This document shows positions 4,624-5,116 of a DNA stretch of 5,116 nt, in pieces (positions within the stretch are counted from its first letter, which is position 1; the number at the start of each line of letters is the position of its first letter). A program made the translations under genes and the position numbers. This DNA is from Oscillospiraceae bacterium (GTDB taxonomy: Bacteria > Bacillota_A > Clostridia > Monoglobales > WRBX01). Where the stretch lies: positions 1 through 5,116 of the forward strand of contig WRBX01000060.1 of assembly GCA_009784335.1 (NCBI GenBank), read 5' to 3'. The notes below the pieces were generated by a model. That model did no database searches and was not told the origin of the DNA. It was given only the letters and a program-made list of their open reading frames with translations.

Positions 4624-5103
4624 ATGGATTTAGAAAAAGCATATGCAGAATACTGCACAAAAAAGCAAAGTGATTTGGTCACATATCTGGAAGGCAAAAT
4701 AACTTCAAAAGGCATAAGCCTCAGCGAAAAATATGAAGTTTTTAGGCATTCGAGTGTGGATGAACTTAAAAAGTCTTACAGAAATATGTTCAAAAAATTT
4801 GAAGAGGTGGATAATATGACCTCTTTTGGCGAAACAATGTCAGTGCTTATTTTGGACAAATTTTGCGAAACGATTGAAGAAATTGATCCTGCTAATAAAA
4901 ATAGCAGAATAAAAATGATAGAGCAATCTTTGAAACCTAAGCAAGAAATCCCGCAAAAGCCATCTGTAACTAAGGGTTTCAAAAAGGAAACTATAATCAC
5001 AGAAGAAGGCAAAGAAGAGCTTGAAAACAAAAAATATCAGCCGGGTACCTATAAAGAAGGCAAATTAATCGACGAGAAACCTAAGTATCAAAGTGGGAGA
5101 TGA
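4624..5103 (+). CDS. Hypothetical charged protein, 159 aa
   Basis: I do not recognise this protein. The start is well supported by AGGAGG (4610-4615) eight bases before the ATG. Residues 1 to about 105 are mostly helical and charged (MDLEKAYAEYCTKKQSDLV, VDELKKSYRNMFKKFEEV, SVLILDKFCETIEEI) with two cysteines. The remainder, from about 106, is Lys/Glu/Pro-rich and probably disordered, with a repeated KYQPG and KYQSG near the end. There is no signal peptide or membrane segment, so it is likely cytoplasmic. It lies 80 bases after fba on the same strand, separated by the palindromic element, and only three bases before the next probable start, so it is probably translated with that downstream gene. 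Its AT-rich composition differs from fba, which suggests a separate functional unit. No function can be assigned. Confidence 0.85.
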   Translation: MDLEKAYAEYCTKKQSDLVTYLEGKITSKGISLSEKYEVFRHSSVDELKKSYRNMFKKFEEVDNMTSFGETMSVLILDKFCETIEEIDPANKNSRIKMIEQSLKPKQEIPQKPSVTKGFKKETIITEEGKEELENKKYQPGTYKEGKLIDEKPKYQSGR

Positions 5104-5106
5104 CTT

Positions 5107-5116
5107 ATGCTAAACA
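5107..5116 (+). CDS. Start of a downstream gene, 3'-partial
   Basis: An ATG at 5107, three bases after the previous stop, has GGGAG (5095-5099) seven bases upstream, inside the last codons of the 159-aa gene. Only Met-Leu-Asn is visible before the window ends. Spacing and ribosome binding site suggest an operon with the 159-aa gene; nothing can be said about the product. Confidence 0.55.

Overview
The window looks like part of a chromosome of a Gram-positive, Clostridia-type anaerobe. This is inferred from the gene families: a cell-surface protein ending in three S-layer homology (SLH) domains, an 8-oxoguanine DNA glycosylase of the short clostridial kind, and a class II fructose-bisphosphate aldolase of the type shared by clostridia and amitochondriate protists. 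AGGAGG-type ribosome binding sites and near-consensus sigma-A promoters fit as well. I cannot name a genus. Gene density is high and no gap between genes exceeds about 100 bases. I see no tRNA, rRNA, CRISPR array or transposase.

Layout. Bases 1-1710 (+) are the 3' part of a large surface protein. Its frame is open from base 1, so its true start lies upstream. It has two gapless copies of a 102-residue module, Pro/Thr/Ser-rich linkers and a C-terminal SLH anchor. An intrinsic terminator at 1724-1752 separates it from a convergent minus-strand pair of unrecognised genes (186 aa at 1980-2540, then 62 aa at 1763-1951) that look co-transcribed from a good promoter at 2564-2592. Divergent from that pair is the DNA glycosylase gene (2631-3524). 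It appears leaderless and carries three different dispersed-repeat-like sequences in its reading frame. Next come a near-perfect promoter (3544-3572), the aldolase gene (3608-4543), a small palindromic repeat (4558-4583), an unrecognised 159-aa gene (4624-5103) with a strong ribosome binding site, and the first codons of another gene (5107-5116).

The genes do not form one pathway. The surface protein is cell-envelope, the glycosylase is base-excision repair of oxidised guanine, and the aldolase is glycolysis/gluconeogenesis. The most noteworthy signal is the invasion of the glycosylase gene by small repeats. One of them has a structural sibling just after the aldolase gene, and the two share flanks but have different, internally complementary stems. 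The reading frame and both catalytic residues survive, and the insertions fall between conserved blocks. This resembles the in-frame palindromic elements known from Rickettsia. I see no convincing new multi-gene system. The unrecognised minus-strand gene pair and the gene pair at the right edge are the places where an unknown function could lie.
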